From Siphonodentalium dalli (lineage: Eukaryota > Mollusca > Scaphopoda > Gadilida > Siphonodentaliidae): DNA of 64,000 nucleotides. How positions within the stretch are numbered: the first letter of the stretch is position 1; each line of letters opens with the position of its first letter. This document shows, in pieces, positions 28,817 to 42,783 of the stretch. The position numbers and the translations under genes were made by a program. The stretch covers positions 15,603,814 to 15,667,813 of the forward strand of contig CP136063.1 of assembly GCA_032622095.1 (NCBI GenBank), in the 5' to 3' direction. Under the pieces are notes generated by a model. That model was given only the letters and a program-made list of their open reading frames with translations. It was not told the origin of the DNA and searched no databases.

Positions 28817-31800
28817 TGTTATTGCCATGTTAGTGGTCCCATTGTTCTAATTGGATTAAGACAGTCACTGGGCATTCTGCAAATATTGTCATAACACCCC
28901 ATGTTTGTGCCAAATTAAGGGGTCCCCATTGATATAATTGGACTAAAACAGTCACTGGGCATATCAATTCTGCAAATATTGTCATAACATCAAATGTTTC
29001 TGCCAAATTAAGGGGTCTCCATTGCTCTAATTGGATTAAAACAGTCACTGGGCATATAAATTTTGCAAATATTGTCATAATATTCCATGTTTCTGCCAAA
29101 TTAAGGGGTTCCCATTGTTCTAATTGGATTAAAACAGTCAATGGGCATATAAATTCTTCAAATATTGTCATAACATCCCATGTTTCTGCCAAATTAAGGG
29201 GTCCCCATTGATCTAATTGGACTAAAACAGTCACTGGGCATATAAATTCTGCAAATATTGTCATAACATCACATGTTTCTGCCAAATTAAGGGGTCTCCA
29301 TTGTTCTAATTGGACTAAAACAGTCACTGGGCATATAAATTCTGCAAATATTGTCATAACATCCCATGCTTATGCCAAATCAAGGTGTCCCCATTGTTCT
29401 AATTAGACTAAAACAGTCACTGGGCATATAAATTCTGCAAATATTGTCATAACATCCCATGTTTCTGCCAAATTAAGGGGCCCATTGTTCTAATTGGACT
29501 AAAACAGTCACTGGGCATATAAATTCTGCAAATATTGTCATAACATCCCATGCTTATGCCAAATTAAGGTGTCCCCATTGTTCTAATTAGACTAAAACAG
29601 TCACTGGGCATATAAATTCTGCAAATATTGTCATAACATCCCATGTTTCTGCCAAATTAAGTGTATCCATTGATCTAATTGGAATAAAACAGTCACTGGG
29701 CATATCAATTCTGCAAATATTGTCATAACATCACATGTTTCTGCCAAATTAAGAGGTCTCCATTGTTCTAATTGGATTAAAACAGTCACTGGGCATATAC
29801 ATTTTTGGAAATATTGTAATAATATCCCATGTTTCTGCTAAAATAATGGGTCCCCATTGTTTTAATTGGATTAAAACAGTCAATGGGCATATCAATTCTT
29901 CAAATATTGTCATAACATCCCATCTTTCTGCCAAATTAAGGTGTCCCCATTGATCTAATTGGACTAAAACAGTCACTGAGCATATAAATTCTGCAAATAT
30001 CGTCATAACATCACATGTTTCTGCCAAATTAAGGGGTCTCCGTTGTTCTAATTGTATTAAAACAGTCAATGGGCATATAAATTCTGCAAATATTGTCATA
30101 TTAACAACCCATGTTTCTGCCCAATTAAGAGGTCCCCATTGTTCTAATTGGGCTACAACAGTCACTGTGCATATACTTTTTGCAAATGTTTTCTTAACAT
30201 GCCATGTTATTGGTCCCATTGTTATAATTGGATTAAGACAGTCAATGGGCATATCAGTGCTGCAAATATTGTCATAACATCCCATGTTTCTGCCAAATTA
30301 AGGGGTCCCCATTGATCTAATTGGACTAAAACAGTCACTGGGCATATCAATTCTGCAAATATTGTCATAACATCCCATGTTTCTGTCAAATTAAGGGGTC
30401 CAAATTGTTCTAATTGGACTAAAACAGTCACTGGGCATATCAATTCTGCAAATATTGTCATAACATCCCATGTTTCTGCCAAATTAAGGGGTCCCCATTG
30501 TTCTAATTAGACTAAAACAGTCACTGGGCATATAAATTCTGCAAATATTGTCATAACATCCCATGTTTCTGTCAAATTAAGGGGTCCACATTGTTCTAAT
30601 TGGACTAAAACAGTCACTGGGCATATCAATTCTGCAAATATTGTCATAACATCACATGTTTCTGCCAAATTAAGGTGTCCTCATTGTTCTAATTAGACTA
30701 AAACAGTCACTGGGCATATACATTTTGCAAATATTGTCATAATATCACATGTTTCTGCCAAATTAAGGGGTCTCCATTGTTCTAATTGGATTAAAACAGT
30801 CACAGGACATATCAATTCTGCAAATATTGTCATAACATCCCATGTTTCTGTCAAATTAAGGGGTCCAAATTGTTCTAATTGGACTAAAACAGTCACTGGG
30901 CATATCAATTCTGCAAATATTATCATAACATCCAATGTTTCTGCCAAATTAAGGTGTCCTCATTGTTCTAATTAGACTAAAACAGTCACTGGGCATATAA
31001 ATTCTGCAAATATTGTCATAACATCCCATGTTTCTGCCAAATTAAGGGGTCCCCATTGTTCTAATTGGACTAAAACAGTCACTGGGCATATAAATTATGC
31101 AAATATTGTCATAACATCCCATGTTTTGGCCAAATAAAGGGGTCCCCATTGTTATAATTGGACTTAATCAGTCACTGGGCATATAAATTCTGCAAATATT
31201 GTCATAACATCCCATGTTTCTGCCAAATTAAGGTGTCCTCGTTGTTCTAATTAGACTAAAACAGTCATTGGGCATATACATTCTGCAAATATTGTCATAA
31301 CATCCCATGTTTCTGCCAAATTAAGGGGTCCCCATTGTTCTAATTGGACTAAAACAGTCACTGGGCATATAAATTCTGCAAATATTGTCATAACATCAGA
31401 TAACATCCCATGTTTCTGCCAAATTAAGGGGTTACCATTGTTCTAATTATACTAAAACCGTCACTGGGCATATAAATTCTGCAAATATCGTCATAACATC
31501 ACATGTTTCTGCCAAATTAAGGGGTCCCCATTGTTCTAATTGGACTAAATCAGTCACTGGGCATATAAATTCTGCATATATTGTCATAACATCCCATGTT
31601 TCTGCCAAATTAAGGTGTCCCCATTGTTCTAATTAGACTAAAACAGTCACTGGGCATATAAATTCTGCAAATATTGTCATAACATCCCATGTTTCTGCCA
31701 AATTAAGGGGTCTCAATTGTTCTAATTGGACTACAACAGTCACTGGGCATATAAATTCTGCAAATATTGTCATAACATCCCATGTTTCTGCCAAATTAAG

Positions 31801-34800
31801 GTGTCCCCATTGCTCTAATTAGACTAAAACAGTCACTGGGCATATAAATTCTGCAAATATTGTCATAAATCCCATGTTTTGCCAAATTAAGGGGTCCCCG
31901 TAGTTCTAATTTGACTAAAACAGTCACTGGGCATATAAATTCTGCAAATATTGTCATACCATCCCATGTTTCTGCCAAATTACGGGGTCCCGGTTGTTCT
32001 AATTGGACTTAATCAGTCACTGGGCATATAAATTCTGCAAATATTGTCATAACATCCCATGTTTCTGCCAAATTAAGGTGTCCTCGTTGTTCTAATTAGA
32101 CTAAAACAGTCATTGGGCATATACATTCTGCAAATATTGTCATAACATCCCATGTTTCTGCCAAATTAAGGGGTCCCCATTGTTCTAATTGGACTAAATC
32201 AGTCACTGGGCATATAAATTCTGCATATATTGTCATAACATCCCATGTTTCTGCCAAATTAAGGTGTCCCCATTGTTCTAATTAGACTAAAACAGTCACT
32301 GGGCATATAAATTCTGCAAATATTGTCATAACATCCCATGTTTCTGCCAAATTAAGGGGTCTCAATTGTTCTAATTGGACTACAACAGTCACTGGGCATA
32401 TAAATTCTGCAAATATTGTCATAACATCCCATGTTTCTGCCAAATTAAGGTGTCCTCGTTGTTCTAATTAGACTAAAACAGTCATTGGGCATATACATTC
32501 TGCAAATATTGTCATAACATCCCATGTTTCTGCCAAATTAAGGGGTCCCCATTGTTCTAATTGGACTAAAACAGTCACTGGGCATATAAATTCTGCAAAT
32601 ATTGTCATAACATCAGATAACATCCCATGTTTCTGCCAAATTAAGGGGTTACCATTGTTCTAATTATACTAAAACCGTCACTGGGCATATAAATTCTGCA
32701 AATATCGTCATAACATCACATGTTTCTGCCAAATTAAGGGGTCCCCATTGTTCTAATTGGACTAAATCAGTCACTGGGCATATAAATTCTGCATATATTG
32801 TCATAACATCCCATGTTTCTGCCAAATTAAGGTGTCCCCATTGTTCTAATTAGACTAAAACAGTCACTGGGCATATAAATTCTGCAAATATTGTCATAAC
32901 ATCCCATGTTTCTGCCAAATTAAGGGGTCTCAATTGTTCTAATTGGACTACAACAGTCACTGGGCATATAAATTCTGCAAATATTGTCATAACATCCCAT
33001 GTTTCTGCCAAATTAAGGTGTCCCCATTGCTCTAATTAGACTAAAACAGTCACTGGGCATATAAATTCTGCAAATATTGTCATAAATCCCATGTTTTGCC
33101 AAATTAAGGGGTCCCCGTAGTTCTAATTTGACTAAAACAGTCACTGGGCATATAAATTCTGCAAATATTGTCATACCATCCCATGTTTCTGCCAAATTAC
33201 GGGGTCCCGGTTGTTCTAATGTGATTAAGACAGTCACTGTGCATATCAGTTCTGCAAATATTGTCATAACACCCCATGTTTCTGCCAAATTAAGGGGTCC
33301 CCATTGATCTACTAGTAATTGGAATGAAACAGTCACTGGGCATATCAATTCTGCAAATATTGTCATAACATCCCATGTTTCTGCCAAATTAAGGGGTCTC
33401 CATTGTTCTAATTGGACTAAAACAGTCACTGGGCATATAAATTCTGCAAATATTGTCATAACATCCCATGTTTCTGCCAAATTAAGGTGTCCCCATTGTT
33501 CTAATTAGACTAAAACAGTCACTGGGCATATAAATTCTGCAAATACCGGTATTGTCATAACATCCCATGTTTTGCCAAATTAAGGGGTCCCCGTTGTTCT
33601 AATTTGACTAAAACAGTCACTGGGCATATAGATTCTGCAAATATTGGCATAACATCCCATGTTTCTGCCAAATTAAGTGGTCCCCATTGTTCTAATGTGA
33701 TTAAGACAGTCACTGTGCATATCAATTCTGCAAATATTGTCATAACATCACATGTTTCTGCCAAATTAAGGGGTCTCCATTGTTCTAATTGGATTAAAAC
33801 AGCCACTGGGCATATACATTTTGGCAAATATTGTCATAATATCCCATGTTATGCTAAATTAATGGGTCCCCATTGTTCTAATTGGATTAAAACAGTCAAT
33901 GGGCATATCAATTCTTCAAATATTGTCATAACATCCCATCTTTCTGCCAAATTAAGGTGTCCCCATTGATCTAATTGGACTAAAACAGTCACTGAGCATA
34001 TAAATTCTGCAAATATCATCATAACATCACATGTTTCTGCCAAATTAAGGGGTCTCCATTGTTCTAATTGGACTAAAACAGTCACTGGGCATATAAATTC
34101 TGCAAATATTGTCATAACATCCCATGTTTCTGCCAAATTAAGGTGTCCCCATTGTTCTAATTAGACTAAAACAGTCACTGGGCATATAAATTCTGCAAAT
34201 ATTGTCATAACATCCCATGTTTCTGCCAAATTAAGTGGTCTCCATTGTTCTAATTGGACTAAAACAGTCACTGGGCATATAAATTCTGCAAATATTGTCA
34301 TAACATCCCATGTTTCTGCCAAATTAAGGTGTCCCCATTGTTCTAATTAGACTAAAACAGTCACTGGGCATATAAATTCTGCAAATATTGTCATAACATC
34401 CCATGTTTCTGCCAAATTAAGGGGTCTCCATTGTTCTAATTGGACTAAAACAGTCACTGGGCATATAAATTCTGCAAATATTGTCATAACATCCCATGTT
34501 TCTGCCAAATTAAGGTGTCCCCATTGTTCTAATTAGACTAAAACAGTCACTGGGCATATAAATTCTGCAAATACCGGTATTGTCATAACATCCCATGTTT
34601 TGCCAAATTAAGGGGTCCCTGTTGTTCTAATTGGACTAAAGAGTCACTGGGCATATAAATTCTGCAAATATTGTCATAACATCACATGTTTCTGCCAAAT
34701 TAAGGGGTCTCCATTGTTCTAATTGGATTAAAACAGTCACTGGGCATATACATTTTGGCAAATATTGTCATAATATCCCATGTTTATGCTAAATTAATGG

Positions 34801-37627
34801 GTCCCCATTGTTCTAATTGGATTAAAACAGTCAATGGGCATATCAATTCTTCAAATATTGTCATAACATCCCATCTTTCTGCCAAATTAAGGTGTCCCCA
34901 TTGATCTAATTGGACTAAAACAGTCACTGAGCATATAAATTCTGCAAATATCATCATAACATCACATGTTTCTGCCAAATTAAGGGGTCTCCATTGTTCT
35001 AATTGGACTAAAACAGTCACTGGGCATATAAATTCTGCAAATATTGTCATAACATCCCATGTTTCTGCCAAATTAAGGTGTCCCCATTGTTCTAATTAGA
35101 CTAAAACAGTCACTGGGCATATAAATTCTGCAAATATTGTCATAACATCCCATGTTTCTGCCAAATTAAGTGGTCTCCATTGTTCTAATTGGACTAAAAC
35201 AGTCACTGGGCATATACATTCTGCAAATATTGTCATAACATCCCATGTTTCTGCCAAATTAAGGTGTCCCCATTGTTCTAATTAGACTAAAACAGTCACT
35301 GGGCATATAAATTCTGCAAATATTGTCATAACATCCCATGTTTCTGCCAAATTAAGGGGTCTCCATTGTTCTAATTGGACTAAAACAGTCACTGGGCATA
35401 TAAATTCTGCAAATATTGTCATAACATCCCATGTTTCTGCCAAATTAAGGTGTCCCCATTGTTCTAATTAGACTAAAATAGTCACTGGCATATAAATTCT
35501 GCAAATACCGGTATTGTCATAACATCCCATGTTTTGCCAAATTAAGGGGTCCCCGTTGTTCTAATTGGACTAAAACAGTTACTGGGCATATAAATTCTGC
35601 AAATATTGGCATAACATCCCATGTTTATGCCAAATTAAGGGGTCCCCATTGTTCTAATGTGATTAAGACAGTCACTGTGCATATCAATTCTGCAAATATT
35701 GTCATAACACCCCATGTTTCTGCCAAATTAAGGGGTCCCCATTGATCTAATTGAAATAAAATAGTCACTGGGCATATCAATTCTGCAAATATTGTCATAA
35801 CATCACATGTTTCTGCTAAATTAAGGGGTCCCCATTGTTCTAATTGGATTAAAACAGTCAATGGTCATATCAATTCTTCAAATATTGTCATAACATCCCA
35901 TATTTCTGCCAAATTAAGGTGTCCCCATTGATCTAATTGGACTAAAACAGTCACTGAGCATATAAATTCTGCAAATATCGTCATAACATCCCATGTTTCT
36001 GCCAAATTAAGGGGTCTTCATTGTTCTAATTGGATTAAAACAGTCACTGGGCATATAAATTCTGCAATATTGTCATATTAACATCCCATGTTTCTGCCAA
36101 ATTAAGAGGTCCCCATTGTTCTAATTGGACTAAAACAGTCACTGTGCATATAATTTTTGCAAATGTTTTCTTAACATGCCATGTTATTGCCATGTTAGTG
36201 GTCCCATTGTTCTAATTGGATTAAGACAGTCACTGGGCATATCAATTCTGCAAATATTGTCATAACATCCCATGTTTCTGCCAAATTAAGGGTTCCCCAT
36301 AGATCTAATTGGACTAAAACAGTCACTGGGCATATCAATTCTGCAAATATTGTCATAACATCACATGTTTCTGCTAAATTAAGGTGTCCTCATTGTTCTA
36401 ATTAGACTAAAACAGTCACTGGGCATATACATTCTGCAAATATTGTCATAACATCCCATGCTTCTGCCAAATTAAGGGGTCCCCATTGTTCTAATTGGAC
36501 TAAAACAGTCACTGGGCATAAAATTCCGCAAATATTGTCATAACATCAGATAACATCCCATGTTTCTGCCAAATTAAGGGGTCCTCATTGTTCTAATTAT
36601 ACTAAAACAGTCACTGGGCATATAAATTCTGCAAATATCGTCATAACATCACATGTTTCTGCCAAATTAAGGGGTCTCCATTGTTCAAATTGGACTAAAA
36701 CAAAAACAGTCACTGGGCATATAAATTCTGCAAATATTGTCATAACATCCAATGTTTCTGCCAAATTAAGGTGTCCTCATTGTTCTAATTAGGCTAAAAC
36801 AGTCACTGGGCATATAAATTCTACAAATATTGTCATAACATCCCATGTTTCTGCCAAATTAAGGGGTCCCCATTGTTCTAATTGGACTAAAACAGTCACT
36901 GTGCATATCAATTCTGCAAATATTGTCATAACATCCCATGTTTCTGCCAAATTAAGGTGTCCTCATTGTTCTAATTAGACTAAAACAGTCACTGGGCATA
37001 TAAATTCTGCAAATATTGTCATAACATCCCATGTTTCTGCCAAATTAAGGGTTCCCCATTGTTCTAATTGGACTAAAACAGTCACTGGGCATACTGTATA
37101 CATTCTGCAAATATTGTCATAACATCCCATGTTTATGCCAAATTAAGGTGTCCCCATTGTTCTAATTAGACTAAAACAGTCACTGGGCATATAAATTCTG
37201 CAAATATTGTCATAACATCCCATGTTTCTGCCAAATTAAGGTGTCCTCGTTGTTCTAATTAGACTAAAACAGTCACTGGGCATATACATTCTGCAAATAT
37301 TGTCATAACATCCCATGTTTCTGCCAAATTAAGGGGTCCCCATTGTTCTAATTGGACTAAAACAGTCACTGGGCATATACATTCTGCAAATATTGTCATA
37401 ACATCCCATGTTTCTGCCAAATTAAGGTGTCCCCATTGTTCTAATTAGACTAAAACAGTCACTGGGCATATAAATTCTGCAAATATTGTCATAACATCCC
37501 ATGTTTTGCCAAATTAAGAGGTCCCCATTGTTCTAATTGGACTAAAACAGTCACTGTGCATATAATGTTTGCAAATGTTTTCTTAACATGCCATGTTATT
37601 GCCATGTTAGTGGTCCCATTGTTCTAA
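28817..37627. repeat. 93-bp tandem repeat array, ~95 copies, intronic
   Basis: Unit of 93 bp with landmarks TTTCTGCCAAATTAAGG, CATTGTTCTAATT, AAAACAGTCACTGGGC and CAAATATTGTCATAACATC. Because 93 is 31 codons, minus-strand ORFs of up to 178 residues appear, showing a 31-residue periodicity (MTIFAE, CPVTVLVQLEQW, PLNLAET). They are broken by stops and indels, so I treat them as by-products. Two subtypes alternate over long parts: one reads AATTGGAC, the other AATTAGAC, which puts TAA in the minus frame, giving a 186-bp dimer. Larger blocks are duplicated too. Both array ends carry the same variant (TTATTGCCATGTTAGTGG). Confidence 0.97.
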
Positions 37628-37689
37628 CTGTTATATTCAGTATCATCAGAGCCACATACAACTTTGACGCGACCTAGATTTCACAACCT

Positions 37690-38035
37690 CCAGGTGGTCG
37701 TGCGCAATATAAATATAAACGCTGTTCATGTAACTGCACTTTATATGTGTGACAATACAAATGCTGTCCTTTCTGTTATTTGCCCGATAATCAATTGGAT
37801 ATGAGGCAATAGAAGGAAAAGAGCCATGTGTTGGTCTCTGATGGAAATTATAGTGGCAGCGGCCCTGTGCAATATAAATGCATTTCCTGTAACTGTGCTT
37901 AATACGTGAGTGAAGGCTATTTGACATTTGATCTTTTCTATATGTGGAAATAGAAGATAGAGAGCCAAGTGATGGACTCTGTTGGAAAGGCTATTGGCAG
38001 TGCATCGGGGGCACATGACAATATAAATGCATAGT
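37690..38035. repeat. Two diverged copies of a ~160-bp repeat
   Basis: The segment GTGCGCAATATAAATA...TGTAACTGCAC near 37699 is repeated as GTGCAATATAAATGCA...TGTAACTGTGC near 37867, and the end returns near 38008 as GACAATATAAATGCA. Shared internal blocks include GAGCCATGTG/GAGCCAAGTGATGG and a CTGATGGAAA/CTGTTGGAAA stretch. The minus-strand 156-residue ORF over this region repeats itself for this reason and is not convincing as a gene. Confidence 0.6.
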
Positions 38036-41000
38036 AGTTCACCTTGACTATTCACGGATTGAAAGCGCAGAAGTATGTCGGTATCAGTAAAAATTGACGC
38101 ACGCCATATTGATATAGTCAGTTCGTATGTCATTGAGCCTTTGAGGCACTGACACCCTTGTACTAGTATGGAACAATTATGGCTGGCCATACATGTTTTT
38201 AAGCTCACCATTTTGTATCATGTTAATTCGTAATTTGAATGTATCGACAAACACTAATGTCTGAGGATAACAGTTCAGATGTTGTCTATATGTTACAGTG
38301 AACACATGGAAATGTGAAACATCAAAATCATCAAAAGTATAAACATTGATTGACTGAAAATTTATTGAGACACTGGCCAGCCAATGAATCATTTCAACAC
38401 TGCGACCATGCTAGGTCACACGGATATGGTGACTTGCCACAAGTAGGCCAGCCAAAGGCTCTCATCCAAAATATCTCCAAAGAGTTCTGACCACGGACGG
38501 AAGTATCCTTGGATATTTAAGCAAACTATAGCTAAAGGTTCAGGCTACTGCACTTGCATATCTGTGTAGTCATGGAACAGGGAAGCCCATTCAGCAAAAT
38601 ACATTGAGTGATTGCAGTGCTTTGTGACTAACATGATTCAGCATTTGATTCTCGTAAAATTAAATGTATTTTGAGCCCTGGAACTTGAAATGAAAATCCT
38701 TGGTGCCCAATCTTGTGTCAGATAATCCTAGTCCCCAATCAAACCAGTTGCACGATTCGTAGCAACCGGACACTGTCAGTAATACTGGACAGGCATGTAA
38801 AGAACGAGACTATTCAAGAGACACAGCATTATTTGAACACAGGCCATATAATACTATATGTTATAACAAACATAATCTCATTGTTTCTAACGATTGTTCC
38901 GATGATACAATGAGGGAAAGAAAATGGAATCGCAAGAACAGGGTCAAAATTTCAAATAAATATCTTGAAGTCAATGTAACGTTCGCGACGTTCCAAGTAT
39001 CCAAATACGAGCCATCATGTTAATAGTAATACATTCGGGCTAGCTAAGATTTGCAAATATTAATCGGTAAGCACAATTAATTATAACGACATGTTGTATA
39101 TGTACAATGATGTTCTGTGATAATCATTATCCAAATGTCGGTTAAGTTCCAGTCGCTCAATTTCAACTTACAATTAGTTGAGGCAAAAGAAATTTCATTG
39201 GATTACAAGTTCTATCTTGTTTATGAATACATGTAAATTATCGTCAAAGGAGACATTTCTGTCCTGGCCAACTTTCTGCGCACTAACAGAGCTGTTGCAT
39301 ATACGATGAGGTAGTGTACATGAAATGAACGTAGCGAGAAGTCGGCTTCATGAAATAGAGTTAGCACGAAATTAGGAGACTTCGCATACCGTACCACGTG
39401 GACTCCGAAATCGGACCATTCATGCCACCGTATATGTTGCAGAATAATGCAATATAGGTTTGCTACAAGTAAACGATGTGCGTCTGTAGTCATTGTCAAA
39501 ATGGCCATCAATGGCGAAGTTCTCAACGTGATTTTGTCGATTCCAATCCCAAAATTTTCGAGATAAAATGTGTAGATAAAAAACACGGAATTTTTATAAA
39601 TTTGCGTTGCGCATACTATGAAACGAAGAGTTTCTGCGCATACTTAAAAAATATTAAACGACCGGGTACGCAACGGATCAATTGCAAGTTTGTTATCAAC
39701 AATAAATATTGAGTTGATAAACTCGCAATAGAGAAATACTTCCTTTAGTTAAAACCACGTCTGATAGGTCCAAGGAGAGAAATAAAACTGGCTAGATGAA
39801 TTGTTAGAGCGCGGGATTTGCACGGGACGCATTCATGCGTGGGCTAATCCGAGCGCTGATTGACCGGAGTAGGCAATAAATGGACAATAAATTTTAACCC
39901 TCCTGATAACACAAGGCCGAGGATAATAAGCCATATAGTTCAGTTGAAGGGCTTCTCCTTGGCGGAAATTGATCTCGCACCGTCGGGTTATGATGCGATC
40001 TGTGTGAAGGTCGCTTAAGGATGAAGTTAAGGTGACGTCATTGGTGCTACTGTATATAAATGATACTGGATTTAAGAACTGGTTATCGTACTGGTATTCT
40101 ACAACGTCGTAGCCTATACTATAGGGCGTATTTAGTCGGAACATTAACATTTTATAGTGACACCGCTCGGCACCAGTTTATTGGTGATCCCTAAACAAAA
40201 TCTCGAACGCCGATATTAAATTTAAAACCTGTATAAATGATCGTGTTTTTAATCATTATCCACCACATGTCTAATTATATAATTACATTCAGTGTGTTGG
40301 ATAAATATTAAGATGTTTACTCTATTATTTCCCAAATAAATTGGTGTCTATGCAGGGAAATGCGCTATGTAATAGACCGTCATTGCATCAGTCATCAGTG
40401 TACGCCATGTACAATGAATTTTCCGTACCATGTTATGTTTGAAAGTTTTGATATCGGGTACTGACTAGTCGACGCAACATGACTTTTGGGCCTCGACTAG
40501 TCGACTTTGAAATTCACTAATCGTTTCAACACTAGACTGCGCCACGATTATGGTACAACCGTGATGAACACGCGAACCATCACATACCTACCGGTACCTG
40601 CAGGTTGCACGAGTAACACACAGACCTTCCACGAGTAACCAGCGCCGGGACTGGGAGGCCAATACATATGAGCAGTGGGCTATTGGGCAACTTAGCCTAT
40701 ACTATAGATACACATTGGACTATACGGAGGTCCCCGATCGTCGTGGAAGGAGACTCAAGGGGATATAATGATTTTTTTTATATAAATTTATTATGCAGTC
40801 TACATGTGTATTCCCGGTGATAAAAGACTTGTAAGTGGTACACAAAGATTCGAAATATCCCTAATCACACGACCGCTTTCAAATCAGAATGTAAGAACTA
40901 AGATTCGAAATTGAATTGAATCTTCGTCAGGCCCTACCAGGTGCCTACCACTGACTGTACCAGTACCACAGGGGTTAACTTTAAAGTTACTCAGCCGTGG

Positions 41001-42410
41001 TAGCACCTGGACCAGTGTGGCTCTAACCAGAATTGGTTGCTGCACTGAAATATCAACACTGACAAGAGCTACTGAGCTAGTGACCTACAGGCTACAGTCC
41101 AGATGCAGCGAATTTAGGAAAATTAATTTTAAACATGCATAAACTACTATTTACTGATTATTCGTATTGTCACAGATTGTCATACTATTTTGCATACATT
41201 AAAATAGTACATCTATATGTAGTTCATCTTGCGAAACATCATTTCTCAATTTATATCATGATTAGCAATTTAGCGGTCATTTGTCAAAGCACATTGCCAT
41301 TGTTATTTTTTGTGCGAAATCGCTGAAATTGAAAATAGTCGGCAACCTTTGAACATCTTGTGCCAAGTTGTGGCTTGCCTGGCTAAACTTTTCTATCAAA
41401 TATCTTGTTCAAATGGTGTTCGTAAATTGGCACACAATGCTTAGCACAGTGACAGTGATGTGCATTTCTCCGTATTGACAAATATTCGTGTTCTGTCGAT
41501 CAGATTACACAAAATAGACATTTCAATGTCATGTCTGCGGACTATTGACATAATTGTTTTGCGTAATAATTCACCACAAATTGCACAAACTTGTATTTCA
41601 TTCGCTTTTGCACAAAAACACAAATTTGGCCATCAATTTAATACACTACATAATTATATTCCTTCTTTCCTGTGTGAATATAATGACTCAAATGATAAAA
41701 ATGTTGCGAACTATTGTTTATTTCGCCGATGTTAGGATGAGCAGTACTTTGGATTTCCTTGGTAACCGTCGATTTAAAGGGGAACCGCTGAATATTGGTT
41801 GATTAAGTTATAAATATAATTCCGGTTTGTTGGCTTCGAGCTTTGGCTCTATTCCATCAATCTTTTATGTGAAAACGTCTATAGAAAATTAAAGACAAGC
41901 TCCAAATGTACAATAGGCAAACTAGAATTGTGTTTCGAGTCAAATATTTGTAATAATTGAATGAAATATGAACACAAAACCTTTACAGAACAATTACAAC
42001 TTTACTACAAATTACAATTGCCGTTTCGAATTTCAGCACTTTTCGCCTATTGTAAGTTGTAACAAATGTAAGTTGTTGACATTTTTATGGAAAAATATCA
42101 TCCACAAATTTACAATATTTCGATATTTATAATGGAGTCTAACTCACCTTTGCTCCTGGCCACTTTAATCAGTTATGTTAATTAGTATGAACTTTGAGGT
42201 GGAACCGGATACTGGAGTCTCTAAGTCTCCAGGTCACTAGGTCAACGTCGTAACTAATAAGTAACGTTAATTTTGATTGGCAATTGATAAGTAACGTTAA
42301 TTTAAATAGGTCAGTATATTTAGTAACAAATCGATATTTATAGATTTCCCGCCAAAACATCGAATAGTATAGCGTTGATTTCGCGTATACGTATATGCTT
42401 ATCGCTCGCG
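38036..42410. other. Intronic stretch without a supported gene
   Basis: 4.4 kb of unique-looking AT-rich sequence. ORFs of 60-121 residues occur on both strands, but none shows a recognisable domain, signal peptide or splice-supported border. A small inverted repeat lies at about 39686-39724 (AGTTTGTTATCAAC versus GTTGATAAACT). Confidence 0.5.
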
Positions 42411-42435
42411 AACGAGACCCCTGCGGGGTCTCGTT
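42411..42435. repeat. GC-rich perfect hairpin
   Basis: Arms AACGAGACCCC (42411-42421) and GGGGTCTCGTT (42425-42435) pair perfectly across a TGC loop. It lies 15 bp before the 3' half of the split MITE and stands out as GC-rich in an AT-rich intron. It resembles a terminator hairpin by shape only; no such role is claimed in a eukaryotic intron. Confidence 0.85.
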
Positions 42436-42450
42436 TCGGGCTCGCTATAA

Positions 42451-42783
42451 GAGCACTGGGCTGTTCCCACGGCTACGCAACGCATGTCAAATGTCACAGA
42501 TTGGTTGTTTGTATTGTTTTGTTCCAACGATATAAGCGATAACGAGTATAATTAACATCTATTTGTGACAAAATTGCACAATATAATTTCTGGTCTCTGT
42601 TAACAGTAACCACCATTGTTCGTTAGCTGAACAAACACACCTTTTTAGACCAGAAAATATTCGAAATAAAATTAATATTAATCGATAGAAGCATTTCCGG
42701 ACAAGAGTCTTCGATTCAAATCTAATATTTTATACCACGGTAACTATATAATACATGTTTACAAAGAGATAATCCACCTTTAA
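42451..42783. mobile_element. 3' half of the split TTAA-bordered MITE
   Basis: It matches 53441-53773 of the complete element with the same length (333 bp), from GAGCACTGGGCTGTTC to GAGATAATCCACCTTTAA. The piece missing from its left is the 193-bp half at 25868-26060, so the two partial copies together account for one complete element. Confidence 0.85.

Noticed and set aside
28830-36000. Minus-strand ORFs of 60-178 residues with a 31-residue repeat
   Set aside because: They follow from the 93-bp unit length, are broken by regular in-frame stops and indels, and lie antisense in an intron. No start context or splice support.
37741-38211. 156-residue minus-strand ORF with internal repeats
   Set aside because: The repetition comes from a ~160-bp DNA duplication; no domain, and position inside an intron.
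39833-40150. 105-residue minus-strand ORF
   Set aside because: No domain, signal peptide or splice context recognised; length is within chance for this much sequence.
42411-42435. Rho-independent terminator
   Set aside because: Good hairpin shape, but no T-run follows and the setting is an intron of a eukaryotic gene.
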